Assembly: GCA_033220425.1 (NCBI GenBank)
Contig: CM065651.1
Location: 3,224,001 to 3,288,000 of the forward strand
Source of the DNA: Lepraria neglecta
Lineage: Eukaryota > Ascomycota > Lecanoromycetes > Lecanorales > Stereocaulaceae
Reading direction: 5' to 3'
Length of the DNA: 64,000 nucleotides
Under the pieces are notes generated by a model. That model was given only the letters and a program-made list of their open reading frames with translations. It ran no database searches and was not told where the DNA came from. Position numbers and translations under genes: made by a program. Each line of letters opens with the position of its first letter. The first letter of the stretch is position 1. Positions 1 through 11,198 of this stretch are shown piece after piece.

Positions 1-1095
1 GAAGAGCAATTGATCCTGGAGGATATTGCCAGTGTCAAATACTTCTTGTCTACCACAGCCACCCAATTGACCGGCTACGGTCTCGACACTATGACAGAGA
101 CAATGGCACCCGGCTCGATAGCTATCCTTTTCCGCAACGACCATTTTAGTACACTGTACCGACATCCACGGTCGGGTCAGCTTTTGACCCTGGTGACCGA
201 CATGGGCTACGCAGGGCACGATGAAGTGGTCTGGGAAAGCCTAGTTGACGTCAGCGGAGAAGGCTGCGAGTTCTTCTCTGGCGACTTCCGACCCGTTGGG
301 AATGTTGCCGGCGACACCCAGCAGCCGCCGCCACCAAGGGACGAAGGAGAATGGACCACTGTAGGCCGAAAGCCCCGACGAGCGCCTCGATCAGACGCAT
401 CAATCAGCCACTCAAATCTGCCACCCTTATCAACCCTAAACCTCAGCGACAATGCCCCGCCCCGGTCCCCGAATACCGTGCAAGAAGATCACGACCTAGC
501 ATTAGCAATGCAGCTCCAGGAAGAGGAAGAAGAGCGTGACCGACAAGAAGCAGCCGCACGTCGACGAGAAGATGAGCTGTCTCAAGCCTACCTCAACTCC
601 TCCGACGCCCAAGGTCGACGAACCTTCCCAGGCTTCGGACGAGGAGCAACTGGAGCAAGAGGCGGCCCTTCCCCTCCACCGCGAGGAGCCGGAAGCGGAA
701 GGCATCCTCCAGCAAGACAGACGCCACGAAAGTCCACCTTCACCGAATCAGAAGATGCACCCCCACCTAGCTATGAGCAAGCCGCGAAAGGCCCAGCTTA
801 CATCCCTCCTGCCAATCCTCCCGCCCATCCGTATACATCTCCTGGTCCGACTAACAGTACGCCGAGACCGACTGGGCAAAGACCAAGACAGCCGACTGCG
901 TATAGCGAACACGCTGCTTCGTATGCTGGGTCTCCAACTTATGGGAACTCACCCAGACAAGGTCATGTTCCTAGAAGGTCGACAGGCCGAAGAGGAGGCG
1001 GGGAACCGGGCATGAGTCGGAGGCGAAGCGGTGCGCCTGGATCTGCTGTCTCATTAGATGATGAGAAAAAGGAAAAGGATTGCATTGTGATGTAG
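1..1095 (+). CDS. MINDY-family deubiquitinase, 5' truncated, C-terminal CaaX
   Basis: This is the 3' part of a MINDY (FAM63) cysteine protease, a family that trims K48-linked polyubiquitin. The frame is open from base 1, so the start and the catalytic cysteine lie left of the window. Near the N-terminal end of this part, ILFRNDHFSTLYRH holds the histidine that matches the catalytic His of MINDY-1, followed by the family block VVWESL. Around residues 160-175, DHDLALAMQLQEEEE looks like a ubiquitin-binding MIU helix. The middle and C-terminal regions are low complexity (Pro, Ser, Arg). The protein ends in KKEKDCIVM, a CaaX box whose last residue Met predicts farnesylation, preceded by a lysine patch, which suggests membrane attachment. 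Family assignment is firm; membrane targeting is inference. Confidence 0.85.
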   Translation, partial: EEQLILEDIASVKYFLSTTATQLTGYGLDTMTETMAPGSIAILFRNDHFSTLYRHPRSGQLLTLVTDMGYAGHDEVVWESLVDVSGEGCEFFSGDFRPVGNVAGDTQQPPPPRDEGEWTTVGRKPRRAPRSDASISHSNLPPLSTLNLSDNAPPRSPNTVQEDHDLALAMQLQEEEEERDRQEAAARRREDELSQAYLNSSDAQGRRTFPGFGRGATGARGGPSPPPRGAGSGRHPPARQTPRKSTFTESEDAPPPSYEQAAKGPAYIPPANPPAHPYTSPGPTNSTPRPTGQRPRQPTAYSEHAASYAGSPTYGNSPRQGHVPRRSTGRRGGGEPGMSRRRSGAPGSAVSLDDEKKEKDCIVM

Positions 1096-1387
1096 GATTT
1101 GGGATGGTGGACAAGGACTCTGTTACTTGCATTTGTGGATTTTGAGCGCGGCATTGTCGATGACTGGGGCTAAAGGCCTTACGAGAAGACGGGACTGGCC
1201 TCCTCGAGCCTCACAACGAGGGCGATTACTAGCAACGACACCCTAGACTCTAGCACGCACACGCTTTTGGAGGAGTCGAAATGTTTATCTGAAAGCGGCA
1301 TCTAGCCTAGATGATGATGAATGATGCGGACTGGTTCCCAACAATACAAGACTTCTAACATGAAATTGGAGCTGATACTGTCCTAAT

Positions 1388-3225
1388 CTAACAAATTGAT
1401 GAGCACACATCTTGCCATTGTGTGCTCTGACTTTTTGCAAACCACCAACGAATGAATAGCAAAACGATTAACATCCCAAAACCCCTCCACGGCCCCCTAC
1501 AAACATACTCCCTCCCACAAACCCCCACCAACGCCTCCGCAACCTCACTCGAATCCTCCCAATCAAGCGCCGTAACCGTCTTGATTAGCTGCGCTACATG
1601 CCACGTTTTCTCCGGCTTCTCCCAACTCCCCCACTCGTCTTTCAGTAGCACGTGCAGCAGGATTTTTAGAGAGGGGCGTATCGAGGGGGAGGACTCTAGG
1701 TTTTAGAATGAGGTTGATGAAGCGTTGGGGTTGTGGGAATCGTCGTGTACGGTTCGTAAGACTAAGTCGACGTAGATGAGGCAGGCGAGGTGGAAGTGTG
1801 TTTGCACGGCGTTGTGATTTGGGATAGGGAGGTGAAGGAGTCATCGCATTACTTCTTCTCTGGCGGGTTTTTAGCGTTTTTGCGAAGGAGATTGAGATTA
1901 GGCGGGTGGCGTTGTCGTTGGTAGATGCGACTTTGATGACGGCTGTTAGTTGCTCTAGGTTGTCGAGTACTCGTAGTAGATCCCATAGGAAGGCCCGAGA
2001 GTCTTGCTGGTCGGTTGTCGAGGTTTGGTGAGGTCTTGTGCGACTCAATAACAATCCGAGCGGCGAGAATGATGTGATCAGTGGAGGAAAACTAGCTGAG
2101 ATTGTGAGCTCTGGGCAGACGTCTTCGACGTTGTGGCTTTGGTTGTTGGAATGTATGCCATCACGCGGCACCGGTGCGAATTGGACATGTTGTTTCATTA
2201 GCGTGGACCCATGTACTTGGCCTATAGAAGCTTGGTACGAAACATCGAAACAGTATATCAAAGCCTCGAGAGATGAATTGTGCTCAAGAGCTTGCAAGTC
2301 TCCCCTCCTCTGTAACAATTCCTTGAGTCCGTTAATGTGAACAGATACATTCGTTACGGAGCCCATTGAAGATTTCAAGTACATTCGCTCCGAAGAAGGC
2401 GGTCAGCGATTCAGAAAAGCCCGAAGGTGCGCTGCAGTATCAAGGTATACCTACTCCATGACAAAGCAGCAGAGCCACAGCTGCGATATTCTCATCGCCT
2501 ATGCTCAATCAAGGGTCTTCTAAGCGGCGTGACACTAGTCCCACCGCCGTGTTGTTGTGCTCAATGGAATCTTGGAAGTCTTGGTTTCCACGGAGCACGG
2601 CGAGATGGAACGCTGAAATTGAGAGCATGAAGTGGAATGCTGCCGAATCAAGGGCAGCTAATCGAAAGCAAACGTTCACTATTGCATTCGATTCAGGGCG
2701 GGTTCCTAGGCAGAATCCGGAGGCTAAAGTGGTGACATCTTTTCAAGGTATTCAATTAGCCTATACTTTAATGATGTTTGCGCTTGAGAGCATACTCATT
2801 CAGAAGAAGCCTCAGTCAGACTAGTAAACCCATTTCGGGACATTACGCACAACGATCCATAAGCGCCTGAGTCTTAGGCCAGTATCAAGAGGCAAGCATG
2901 AGAAAGGATCCGTCCATGCAGCGCCCAGTATCGAGACACGGCCTGCTGTTCCCAAAGTTTCCATTTCGCCTCGAAATTCACCGGCTGCACCTAGCCAGGT
3001 ATCTAGGCGCGTAATTGCAGCTAGGGACGTATTTGTATGCTCTTTTCCACAAAGCTGACAAGAATGGAGATCGGCACCGTCGGATATGAAAGTAGGATTC
3101 GAATCTAGATCTACTGCTGTGGAAGAACTCTGCGGTTGCAAACTCTCTAAACACCACTGAAATGGAATATCCTGCAAGGGAAGACAAGACTCATACTCTC
3201 GTGTAGGGGACGAGACCTGAATCAT
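1388..3225 (-). pseudogene. Fungal-specific transcription factor domain gene, broken
   Basis: Read on the minus strand, pieces in changing frames fit the regulatory domain of fungal transcription factors (Fungal_trans_2 type). In order: DPFSCLPL near 2940; then SAAFHFMLSISAFHLA and SIEHNN near 2560-2650; then NVSVHINGLKELLQRRG near 2330; then LLKDEWGSWEKPEKTW near 1640. An in-frame TGA at 2509-2511 and at least one frameshift near 1830 (the 273-residue frame from 2384 changes to the frame ending at 1388) break it. I see no Zn2Cys6 motif upstream, so either the DNA-binding part is lost or the gene belongs to the class without one. True exon borders were not resolved. It is likely a relic. Confidence 0.6.
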
Positions 3226-3900
3226 GTTGTCTGGAGTTAGATCCTTGGGTTGGTCCTGTATAATTTTTTCGTCGGGGGTAGACGCTTTGCTGCCTTAAAC
3301 GGGGTTGTGGCTCTTAAGCCACTGTTTCTCGCGGCTTGACTCTAGCATAGCGTGGGTACGAACAAGCTTCCGCGACCAGGCGGTCCTAAAGGGTCTTTTT
3401 CATATTATGTTGGTGCTCCTATCTTAGTTGCGATCTTACGATAGAGTACTACCTGAAATGAGTCTCGGCCGCTGGCAAAGCAGTCAGCATCCTAGTGCAA
3501 GCCCTAGGATGGAAATCATAGGTACGGATAACATTGAAGTAACAATGCCTTGGGTTGGAGCATGCGATGGTACTTAGCTAATATCATGCTATCTGTCAAG
3601 ATCTTGTTGTCTTAATCGAGGTGATGGAGTAGGGAGTACATGCGTCGTCCGGAGTGTCTCCGCGATCCATTGTCTCGATTGAGAAAATGGGTCTCAGGCC
3701 GGCCTTGAAACAGTGACACTCGTACAATGATCCAGGTGTGAGTGTCAGTCTTACGCATTGCGAAACTGTCTACGAGTACATATATCGCGACCGTCTCAAG
3801 CCTTGATTTTTCTAAGTCATCTCTCGCTATATCCTAAAAGCGCTAAGTTGGCCAACAAAAAAGCAATTCCTTCCCTTCATCATCCTGTTTTCCGCAAAGC
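3226..3900. other. Intergenic, no gene seen
   Basis: Only short unconvincing frames occur here. I see no repeat or RNA gene. Confidence 0.5.
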
Positions 3901-5407
3901 TGGCTCTAGCCCAGATACAAAGCACCTGCTCTCCCCCGCGCACAGGGAATCTCCTCCAGAGATCGTATCTACACCGGCGATTAATCTTCCAATACGATCA
4001 TCGTCATCAAGCCCAACACTTACGAAGTCCTGAGCACCATTACCCTCGGCGAAGAGCGCTTGACCGACGACTTGAACCCTCAATACATAGGAGGAGTCAA
4101 CAGTCATAGCTTAGGCTTTTCGCGAGATGGGAAATACATCAACTCAATCAGCGTCACCACTAATACACCAACAGTCATCAAGACACTAGACAATAGCATC
4201 GTATCACAGACATACGTGGATCGTGCCCTGCACGAAGGTTTCTTCAGCGCAGACAACGTGACAGTCTGGGTAGCAGCGAGGGGCACAGACTATGTTGACA
4301 TCGTCGACGGAAGACCGGAGGCATCATTGGCCGCGTCCTAGGTGCACCTAGCCCTATTAAATTGTTGCAGTGTGGCAATAGGCTGGGAAGGATATCTAGC
4401 TAATGGGGGCCCCTAGGGCCCCATATGGCCAAAACAGACAAAGAACGGCTAGCAACAGGATTCTGGAATCGCATAGAAAGCAATCAAGCAACGGATTGCA
4501 ACATAAAGTCCTTTTCAGTCCGGACGGAGCCACTGCGTATGTGAATCATATCCGTTCGGCAACGCTAGATATCATCGACGTGAAGTCGCAGAAAGTCGTC
4601 GACCAGATCTCTGGCCTCGCGGATACTTTCTCCTCAGACACGATGATGAATGCCTCCGGAACTTCAATATGGGTCGCGCACAAGCTAGTTGGGAAAACGT
4701 CGGTTTTGGACTTGGAGCAGCGAAGTGTGGTTACGGTATTGAATACCGGTGCGGAAACCAACCACCCGAATATCGCTATCGTCAATAACATCACCTATGG
4801 CTGGGTCACGGTAGCCTCTTTGAACGAGACGAAAGTCTATCGGCAAGACAGTCCAAGCTCAGTCCCCGTACTCGTCACGGCTGTCAGGATGAGCTGCATC
4901 GAACCCCGCGGTATCTGGCCCAGTTCTGACAATACCCAAATATACGTACTAAACGAACACAGCGACACCGTTGATGTCATCGATACATCCAACTAAACTA
5001 TCATCCATACCATGAAAGTCGGCCAAGAAGGCCAAGCGCTCGTCTAGGTTGCAGGGGCCGTGACTTCTGGGGATGGAACGCAGAATCTGGGCCGTCAGGG
5101 ACTGTACCATAGGATCGAGAATAGAGTCTTTCCCCTCGAAGGCCATACTAATGCAAGCACGCTGCTCACGGTGCGGGAGGTCTCGGGGATGGATATGATT
5201 CAGTGCATTGGACGGGACTTGGATGGGAATGCTACGTACCTCGCTCCGGCTTTGTATTATGCCTGCAACGGTGTTCAGATCCCGCTGCTCGAATTCTAGG
5301 GCACTTATCCGACGGGTATGGGATGTACGTCCGCTGGGCAGGTCTTGGGTTTCATAAAGTTCTTTGATGTTTACGATATCAATACTATGACGGTGAAGCC
5401 TTTGTAG
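3900..5407 (+). pseudogene. Beta-propeller (YVTN/SMP-30-like) protein, decayed
   Basis: The conceptual protein has repeated propeller-blade phrases such as NTIIVIKPNTYEV, VLFSPDGATAYVN and NEHSDTVDVIDTSN, typical of lactonase-like or YVTN beta-propellers. The reading is broken by in-frame stops at 3982-3984, 4994-4996, 5045-5047 and 5297-5299, by a +1 frameshift near 4310, and by a 139-bp repeat inserted at 4364-4502. Removing the repeat rejoins a clean blade start at that point, so it entered a coding sequence. After 5299 the same frame stays recognisable (GFIKFFDVYDI) to a stop at 5405-5407. The exact enzyme activity, if any, cannot be told. Confidence 0.7.
4364..4502. repeat. MITE-like element, copy 1 (139 bp)
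   Basis: It is bounded by GTTGCA and TGCAAC ends in inverted orientation and carries the internal palindrome GGGGCCCCTAGGGGCCCC in imperfect form near 4405-4422. The flanks TTAAATT and ATAAAGT match at 5 of 7 positions, a possible decayed target duplication. A near-identical copy lies at 35695-35835. It is far too short to code for a transposase, so it would be non-autonomous. It interrupts the beta-propeller pseudogene. Confidence 0.75.
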
Positions 5408-5877
5408 CATGGCGCGGGAATTGAGGCATTCGAGATCGTGTGGAGTAACATTTCCATGTTGAAAAGTGCTCATTGAAAATGTATGAAAGAGCCTTTGTGA
5501 GTCAGAACCTATAGACTATCAGTATTAGATTTCCACTTTCATGGTAAAGGGCCCCAGATAGCAGCATGGTCGAGGACCTGACAGTTTGAGCGTCAGAAAA
5601 TCGCGCATTCCCCAAAGGTAAGAGTCGGAGTGCAGAATCGGTTGACATTCCCATGTTTGTTGGAGTGGCAATAATCTTTGCTTTTAGCACAAGTATCTCA
5701 CACCAGCGGTCTTAGCACACTACCATCCACATTAACAAAATCGCATTTTCCTACAGAAAAACTAAGAAAAAATTCAAATATCACCATCCCAGCACTAAAT
5801 ACTCAAACCACGCACACAGCCAACTGCAAATAATCCCCCTATCCTCGCTCTCCCACTCGTTACCGTCCACTCTCATA
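5408..5877. other. Intergenic, no gene seen
   Basis: No supported coding frame. The stretch 5740-5800 is A-rich. I saw no RNA gene or repeat. Confidence 0.5.
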
Positions 5878-7239
5878 CTATTTTCTACACGTCGCATGAG
5901 ACTCCAAACACATCCTCTCCTTTCCCACTCCCACCCCACCTACCCTCCTCCATCCCCTTCCCACGTACTCCCTCTCAAACCTCTCGCAATCATCCATCCA
6001 CCTCAATTCCACCACAACCTTCACCTTCAGCTGGCTGATGTTATCCAAAAGAGCCAGAGTCTGCTCACCCCATGCCCTATTACCCGCATCAATCCTCGCC
6101 GGATCACGCGGCCATAACTCAATATGCAGCACCCTGATATTCAGCCACGACTCCAGCGGTAAAGTCGGCATGTATCCCTCAACAAATGTAACGCGCACCT
6201 GATTGAGGTGCACAAGCGAGCATGGGTTGAGAGTGGTAGAGAGTGAAAGGTTGTCGTTGAAGTCGTAGATCAGGCTAGAAGCGAGGACGGGGAGAGAGTC
6301 CGTGCGGTAGAAGTGGTTGGTTTGGGCTAGGGCGAGGTGATACTGTGGCACAGGCTCGGTTAGGTATATGATGAAGGGGTTTTCGGGTTATGTTTGATGT
6401 TGTAGAGGTCACGGAAAATGTTGACGTCGCCGTTGAGCGCGGGATTGGGCTTGGTCATCTGCGAAGCTTTCATGGCTTCTTGCAAGATCGCGGTATGATC
6501 TCGTCGCAGTGCTTCGGCCAATGACGAAGCGAGTTTCTGGATCTCGTTAATGTGCTCATTGATGTCTTTCGTAGCCTTGGCGGGCAGCTTGAATAGATTT
6601 CCAGCAATTTCTGCGAGTGATATTGCATACTTCGCGGTAAGGGGTAACTCTTTAACAACCCTTGGTTCTTGTTTGCCTTTAGCACTTGTGGGGCAGAGGA
6701 TTCTTTTCTTGCGCTCTAATATGGCCATGTACGTTGAGACCGCCTTCCTGCAGCGGCGGTCACCAGTAAGCTCGTAGATGATCTCACTCATGACCTCATT
6801 AGGGCCTGGTTTCCGCCTGTCTCCCCTGATCGTGAAACCTTGACTTTGTGTCCATTCCAAGGCTAGATAGTGTTAGTGGGTTAATGTGTTGGGTGCTTGA
6901 TCAACATCGGTTACCTCGGAAAATGGCCTCCTCTAGATGCTCTGGCACCCGTGGGCCCTCTTCCTGGCCGACCTCGACGTATCTTTCATCCCGTCGTAAT
7001 TTGATTAATGACGCATATGGAGCATCTTCGACCAGCAGTCTCGTTGTCTTGTCGAAAACGAATGAGTAGATCTGCAAACGCAGTTCTGAAGGTAGTTGAA
7101 CGATTCGGTCGATCGGCGCGCTTGGAGGGATGTATGGTCGAGGAACTAGTTTACCTTGCTTGATAAGTGCTTGCTCGATGGCTGCAGCAAAGATAGCAGC
7201 GTCACCATTCGCAGACTGAAATCCTTTGCGTCGACCCAT
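5878..7239 (-). pseudogene. F-box-like plus TEA/ATTS-like protein, paralogue A
   Basis: Minus-strand gene starting at ATG 7237-7239. Exon 1 runs 7239-6915 and holds LPSELRLQIYSFVF, an F-box-like helix, then the first part of a TEA-like segment (EHLEEAIFRA). A 52-nt GT-AG intron (6863-6914) splits that segment. Exon 2 continues with IYELTGDRRCRKAVSTY, resembling the RTRKQVSSH helix of AbaA/TEC1 TEA domains, though weaker than in the two paralogues downstream. The C-terminal part ends in VVELRWMDDCERFEREYV. A one-base loss near 6385 (frame change after KHNP) breaks an otherwise open gene, so it is either a recent pseudogene or an assembly error. The domain pairing is inferred from sequence patterns only. 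Confidence 0.6.
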
Positions 7240-7700
7240 GGCGAGGAAGTTTGCCTGCAGATGATCAATCTCAGGGTACAAGTTGAGCGATTGGGAAGCA
7301 CTGGCCTATTATCCCTTGCTTGCTTGCATGCTTGCTTACCCTTGCTTCGATCTTCAAACATTCCAGAGCGGAAATTTGGGTTTTCATGATTAGCTGCCGC
7401 TAGGAATTATATCCAAAGCACAGTCTTATGATGAAGGAAAGAGCCAGGATTGCAGCTGTTGGGGTACTATTACATATAGCGTCAGTCCATAAAAGTGAAG
7501 AATCAGCCCACGGGCACTCTGTCGCAACTCACATCCTATTTTGCAGGATGCAGCAGCCTGTAAAACCTTTGACCAAACACCGGATTACTGGGCAGTAATT
7601 TTGTGATGTAAGCCCATAGTGTTAGCCTCGAGAGTATAAGTCATACTATAACGACGACCGCGAACTTGAGATTATTCATAGGGTAGACCCACAAGTAGTC
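7240..7700. other. Spacer between paralogues A and B
   Basis: A TGCT/TTGC-rich run (cttgcttgcttgcatgcttgc) sits near 7313-7335, in the likely 5' leader of paralogue A. I see no gene. Confidence 0.5.
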
Positions 7701-9019
7701 CTAGATGTAATCCGCCTCCCCAACTTGCATGCATTGCCATCGGACGCTCACATATTCCTTCTCGAAGAACTCGCAATCGAAGTCCCATCTTAGACTTAGT
7801 ATGACCGTCATCTTCATTCTGCTGAGCTCCGCGAGAAAGGCGGATTTTTCTAGTCCCCATCTAGGGTCTTTGTGAGGCCGACTAATCTTAGGGCCCCACC
7901 GTGGAGGATAAAGGCTGTGTTCAATAGTTGGGTCGCGCGGAACGAGGCTGACGAAGAGTGTCTGGAGGGTGGGCAGGCTTGTCTCGAGGTACGCTTTTGG
8001 GCTTGTTAAAATAGTGGACAGGTGCTGGGTGCGGCCTTCAATAAATTCGAGATGCATGTATCTGATACGTTGATAGAGGCTGGGCGTCAAAGTCTCACAG
8101 AAAATATGCAATTCAATGTCATCTTGTATGTCGAAGACGAACTTTGATTCCAGAAATTGCAAGTCTTCAGCGCGGATTTACCGATTCGTCAGAGTCACAT
8201 TAAGGAAACCCATGTCAAAGGGATGTGTTGGTCGAATGACCAGTCTGTGCTCTTCAACGGAAGCTGGACGTGAAAGCCGACAGAATAGAGAATCTGCAGA
8301 TTGGGCGATTGGAGGTTGACTGGATTTTACTACTTGCGTTGAAGCGCCCATCGATCTTTTTGGCTTGCTGTGCGTTCGGCTTCTTCTTGCTAGAACGTTG
8401 GCAGCATTTTGTATACAAAGTATTTGACGGTCGACCAATGATGTATCGCCGAAGTCTGCTTCTTGGAGTGCTGTAGATGTCTCGATCATCTGCTGAGTGA
8501 GCTTAGTGGGTAGTCTAGACATATGAGAGCCGATGGGTTTAATGTGTTGAATATGACTCGAGATCTGTTTTCGATTACGGATTTCGCCTGTCAACTCGTA
8601 GATGAAACGGCTGGTCAGCTCATTGGAGCCCTGAACTTGGCTTCCGTTGAGTTTCCTCGGCATGAGTCGAGTCCATGGTAGAGCTAGTCGAGCCTGTTTT
8701 AGCGCTTTTTTCTGTTGGTAAGGAATTCCATACCTTTGAGAAAAGTTTCCTCGACATGGTCGGGCCACTTGAGCGCCGCGGCATTGCGTTTTTGACGGTA
8801 GGATCTGTAATGAGCATCTTGCTCTAGAGCAATACAGGGAGGAAACCCATTGTCGCCTACCCACCCCTCAGATCCCCCAACCTCCACTAGATATGTACGC
8901 CATTCATCTCTACAGAAAATGTATCAATAGATTCTTAAAGGTAGTTCTTGAGGCAGACGGCTAAGTCTATCCACTGGGATTGGCTCAATGATGGGTCTTT
9001 TCCGATGGCGGGGAGGCAT
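7701..9019 (-). pseudogene. F-box-like plus TEA/ATTS-like protein, paralogue B
   Basis: Start ATG 9017-9019 (MPPRHRKRP). The F-box-like motif LPQELPLRIY is followed at once by an in-frame TGA at 8924-8926, where the paralogues have Ser. The TEA-like segment reads KWPDHVEETFLKAL, split by a 50-nt intron (8684-8733, GTATGG to CTAG) at the same codon as in paralogue A, then NELTSRFIYELTG and RNRKQISSHIQHIK, the best TEA match of the three. A second in-frame stop (TAA, 8178-8180) precedes the conserved C-terminal part, which ends with LRWDFDCEFFEKEYV. With two stops it is a pseudogene. The family would combine a protein-degradation adaptor motif with a DNA-binding motif. Confidence 0.65.
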
Positions 9020-10270
9020 CGGAGCATAGATCGAATGTTTTCAGCTTTTCAGCTCAAGATATCTATCACTTTGCAGCTCCGCTGTGATTAAAAAGCAAGT
9101 CTAACGACAGCTCGAGAGTTTCCCCTCTTAACGATTCGATTGTTAAAGACAAGCCGGTTTTAGCTCTTCACTCAAGAAGTCCGCCGACGCAATGCAAGGG
9201 GTTGCAAAAGTGTCCGCGTGACTCACATCAGGATTTGCCCCAAGGGATGCATGTTTATCTTAGACAAAGCTGGTTTATCTGTCACGAGCTCGGCGACAGG
9301 AATGCCAGTGTTTGGGTAGCTGCAAAGCCGTAATGTCAAGAATGCAAGGATGGATATCTGATACTTGATTAGAGCGACAAGTTGGGCTCTGATGTGTACC
9401 ATTAGGATTAAGGTGGATACCAATTCATTTAGCTCACTTGAACCTAGAAGTTAGCCTGAGTGCTAGTAAAGAAGAGCTAGAACCCGAGCGTTGTTGTTCT
9501 TTTCGCGCTCGACTTCGGAGCTGGACCGTTAGTAGTAACGAGGAGCAAGAGCGTGGAAGTAGGAGCACAGGAGCATCGAGGAATGGAAGGCTCCCTATTC
9601 ACGACAGGGAGAATGGCAGAGACCTGAGTCCATCGCGTTTCCCTCAAGCACATTCTCAAGGTCTCGGCAGTCGGACTCAGAGACCTCAGTCATTGAGTTA
9701 CATCGTGAGGAGTGCCCGGTGGATGTCGTCTGGCGCTCGCAGCCTTCCAGCAGCGTTTCAAACTGACTGTCATCGGTTTTGATCCCTCCCACCATGATAG
9801 AAGCCAATAATTCTCAAACGTTTTTGATTAACAATATTGAGGATGAGTGATCGGTCACTTTTCTAAGATGCTTCCACGGATGTCTCAGATCGGAAAAATG
9901 ATATGCTTGGCACCTGGTGTCGTTGTCCGGCAAGCCCGCTTAAGCGTATATCTTAGGCTCTCCGGGGAGGTGCGGCGAAAGATAGATCCACTGTAGCATC
10001 CTTCCCGAGGCTCAGACGCCCTAATTGGCCCTAAATCGGGGGCCTAAGTGCGGCTCCACCAGGTTACTGACCTTAGCTAACGTGTATCGTAATCTCAGAT
10101 GTTTCACCGTCTCTGATCGAAATTGCAAAGCTGGACGATGACGAGTCCTCTGTTAATAAACAATGGGATTTTGCTGTACATAAAACCATGCTGCCGTGCG
10201 TCAAGTACATGTACAAAAAATTGCCTCACCCAAGAACTAAGTCCTCCACACTGACTCCAGATATCCAACA
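9020..10270. other. Intergenic, no gene seen
   Basis: About 1.25 kb without a convincing coding frame, repeat or RNA gene. Short frames on both strands have no recognisable motif. Confidence 0.5.
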
Positions 10271-10681
10271 ATGCATCTCTCAAGCTGCTTCGTCCTTTCC
10301 GCCGCGCTACTCATCTTTTCCACCCCCCTCGCCACCGCATACCAGTCGAAGTCCACACAACCGAAAACTGCAAAGGCGGCACCCTGCATCTAAACGAAGC
10401 TCTCCACAAACGCGGCTGCGTCAACAGCCAAGGCGCTCATTCCATTTCACACAATGGCCATGCGGACAAAAAGGCCTATGTGCTGTGCATGTATTCCGGC
10501 ATGGAAAATTGCGAGAACGATGTTTCGTTCTACCACGCGGATAGTGGTTGCTTGAGTTGCGATGATAACAATGTTCCGTCGCTCAAGAGTTGCAATGCGT
10601 TGAAGGTTGTTGAGTATGTCAGTGAGCGTTTGTTTAGTGCCCGTGTGTGAAAATCTAATGGCTTATTTGTGTAGAAGGTGA
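10271..10681 (+). pseudogene. Small secreted cysteine-rich protein, frameshifted
   Basis: ATG 10271 begins a classic signal peptide (MHLSSCFVLSAALLIFSTP, cut likely after TAYP or nearby). A one-base loss near 10341-10343 shifts the frame. In the +1 frame the mature part continues with seven cysteines (ENCKGG, RGCVN, LCMYSGMENC, SGCLSC, SCNAL). A 61-nt intron with a perfect GTATGT donor (10614-10674) precedes a last exon coding Glu-Arg-stop at 10679-10681. Size and cysteine content fit an effector-like or antifungal-like secreted protein; no family was recognised. If the frameshift is a sequencing error the gene would be intact at about 115 residues. Confidence 0.55.
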
Positions 10682-11198
10682 GAAGAATTGTGGAAATCTT
10701 CCTAAAGGAGAATAAGGAGTAGGGACTGGTTTCGTTTGCGGGTAGATGGAGCTTGGATAGCCGTACGCATCAGTAGAGCCCGAGGGTTATTAGAGCGTGG
10801 AGATAAACCATTCCCTCATTTGTGAAGCAGACAATCGTAAAAGCTAAGCAGTCGTGGGCGTGAAAGGTAGCAGAATGTATTAAGATGAGTATAAGATGAG
10901 ACAGTGTCTGCTTCGGAACCTTGAATTGGCTAGCTAATTCTAATCTAAAAGAACTAACACTCGCATGATTTAGTTGAGGTAAAAACATGCAACGGTTGGA
11001 TCGCTAGGGAGCTAGAGTTGCGATTCCCCGTTGAAATAAAATCGAGTTTAGAAGTCATCATCTAGGTGCAGTCATCGTTCGCACGCTAAGAAGACTCCGG
11101 AAGCAGTTCGTAAGATGTTGGACAGAAGCCTGGGCGCGATGAGCTATACAAAACCATTAGTAGCCGGACATGACAGACCTTTCTCGTCCAGGATGAAC
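10682..11198. other. Intergenic, no gene seen
   Basis: Downstream of the small secreted protein and downstream (minus-strand sense) of paralogue C. Nothing recognisable. Confidence 0.5.

Noticed and set aside
3900-5407. Beta-propeller pseudogene as a second copy of the cluster lactonase
   Set aside because: Its blade phrases are YVTN-like and do not match the SMP-30 blocks of the 41732 gene, and it lies 36 kb away.
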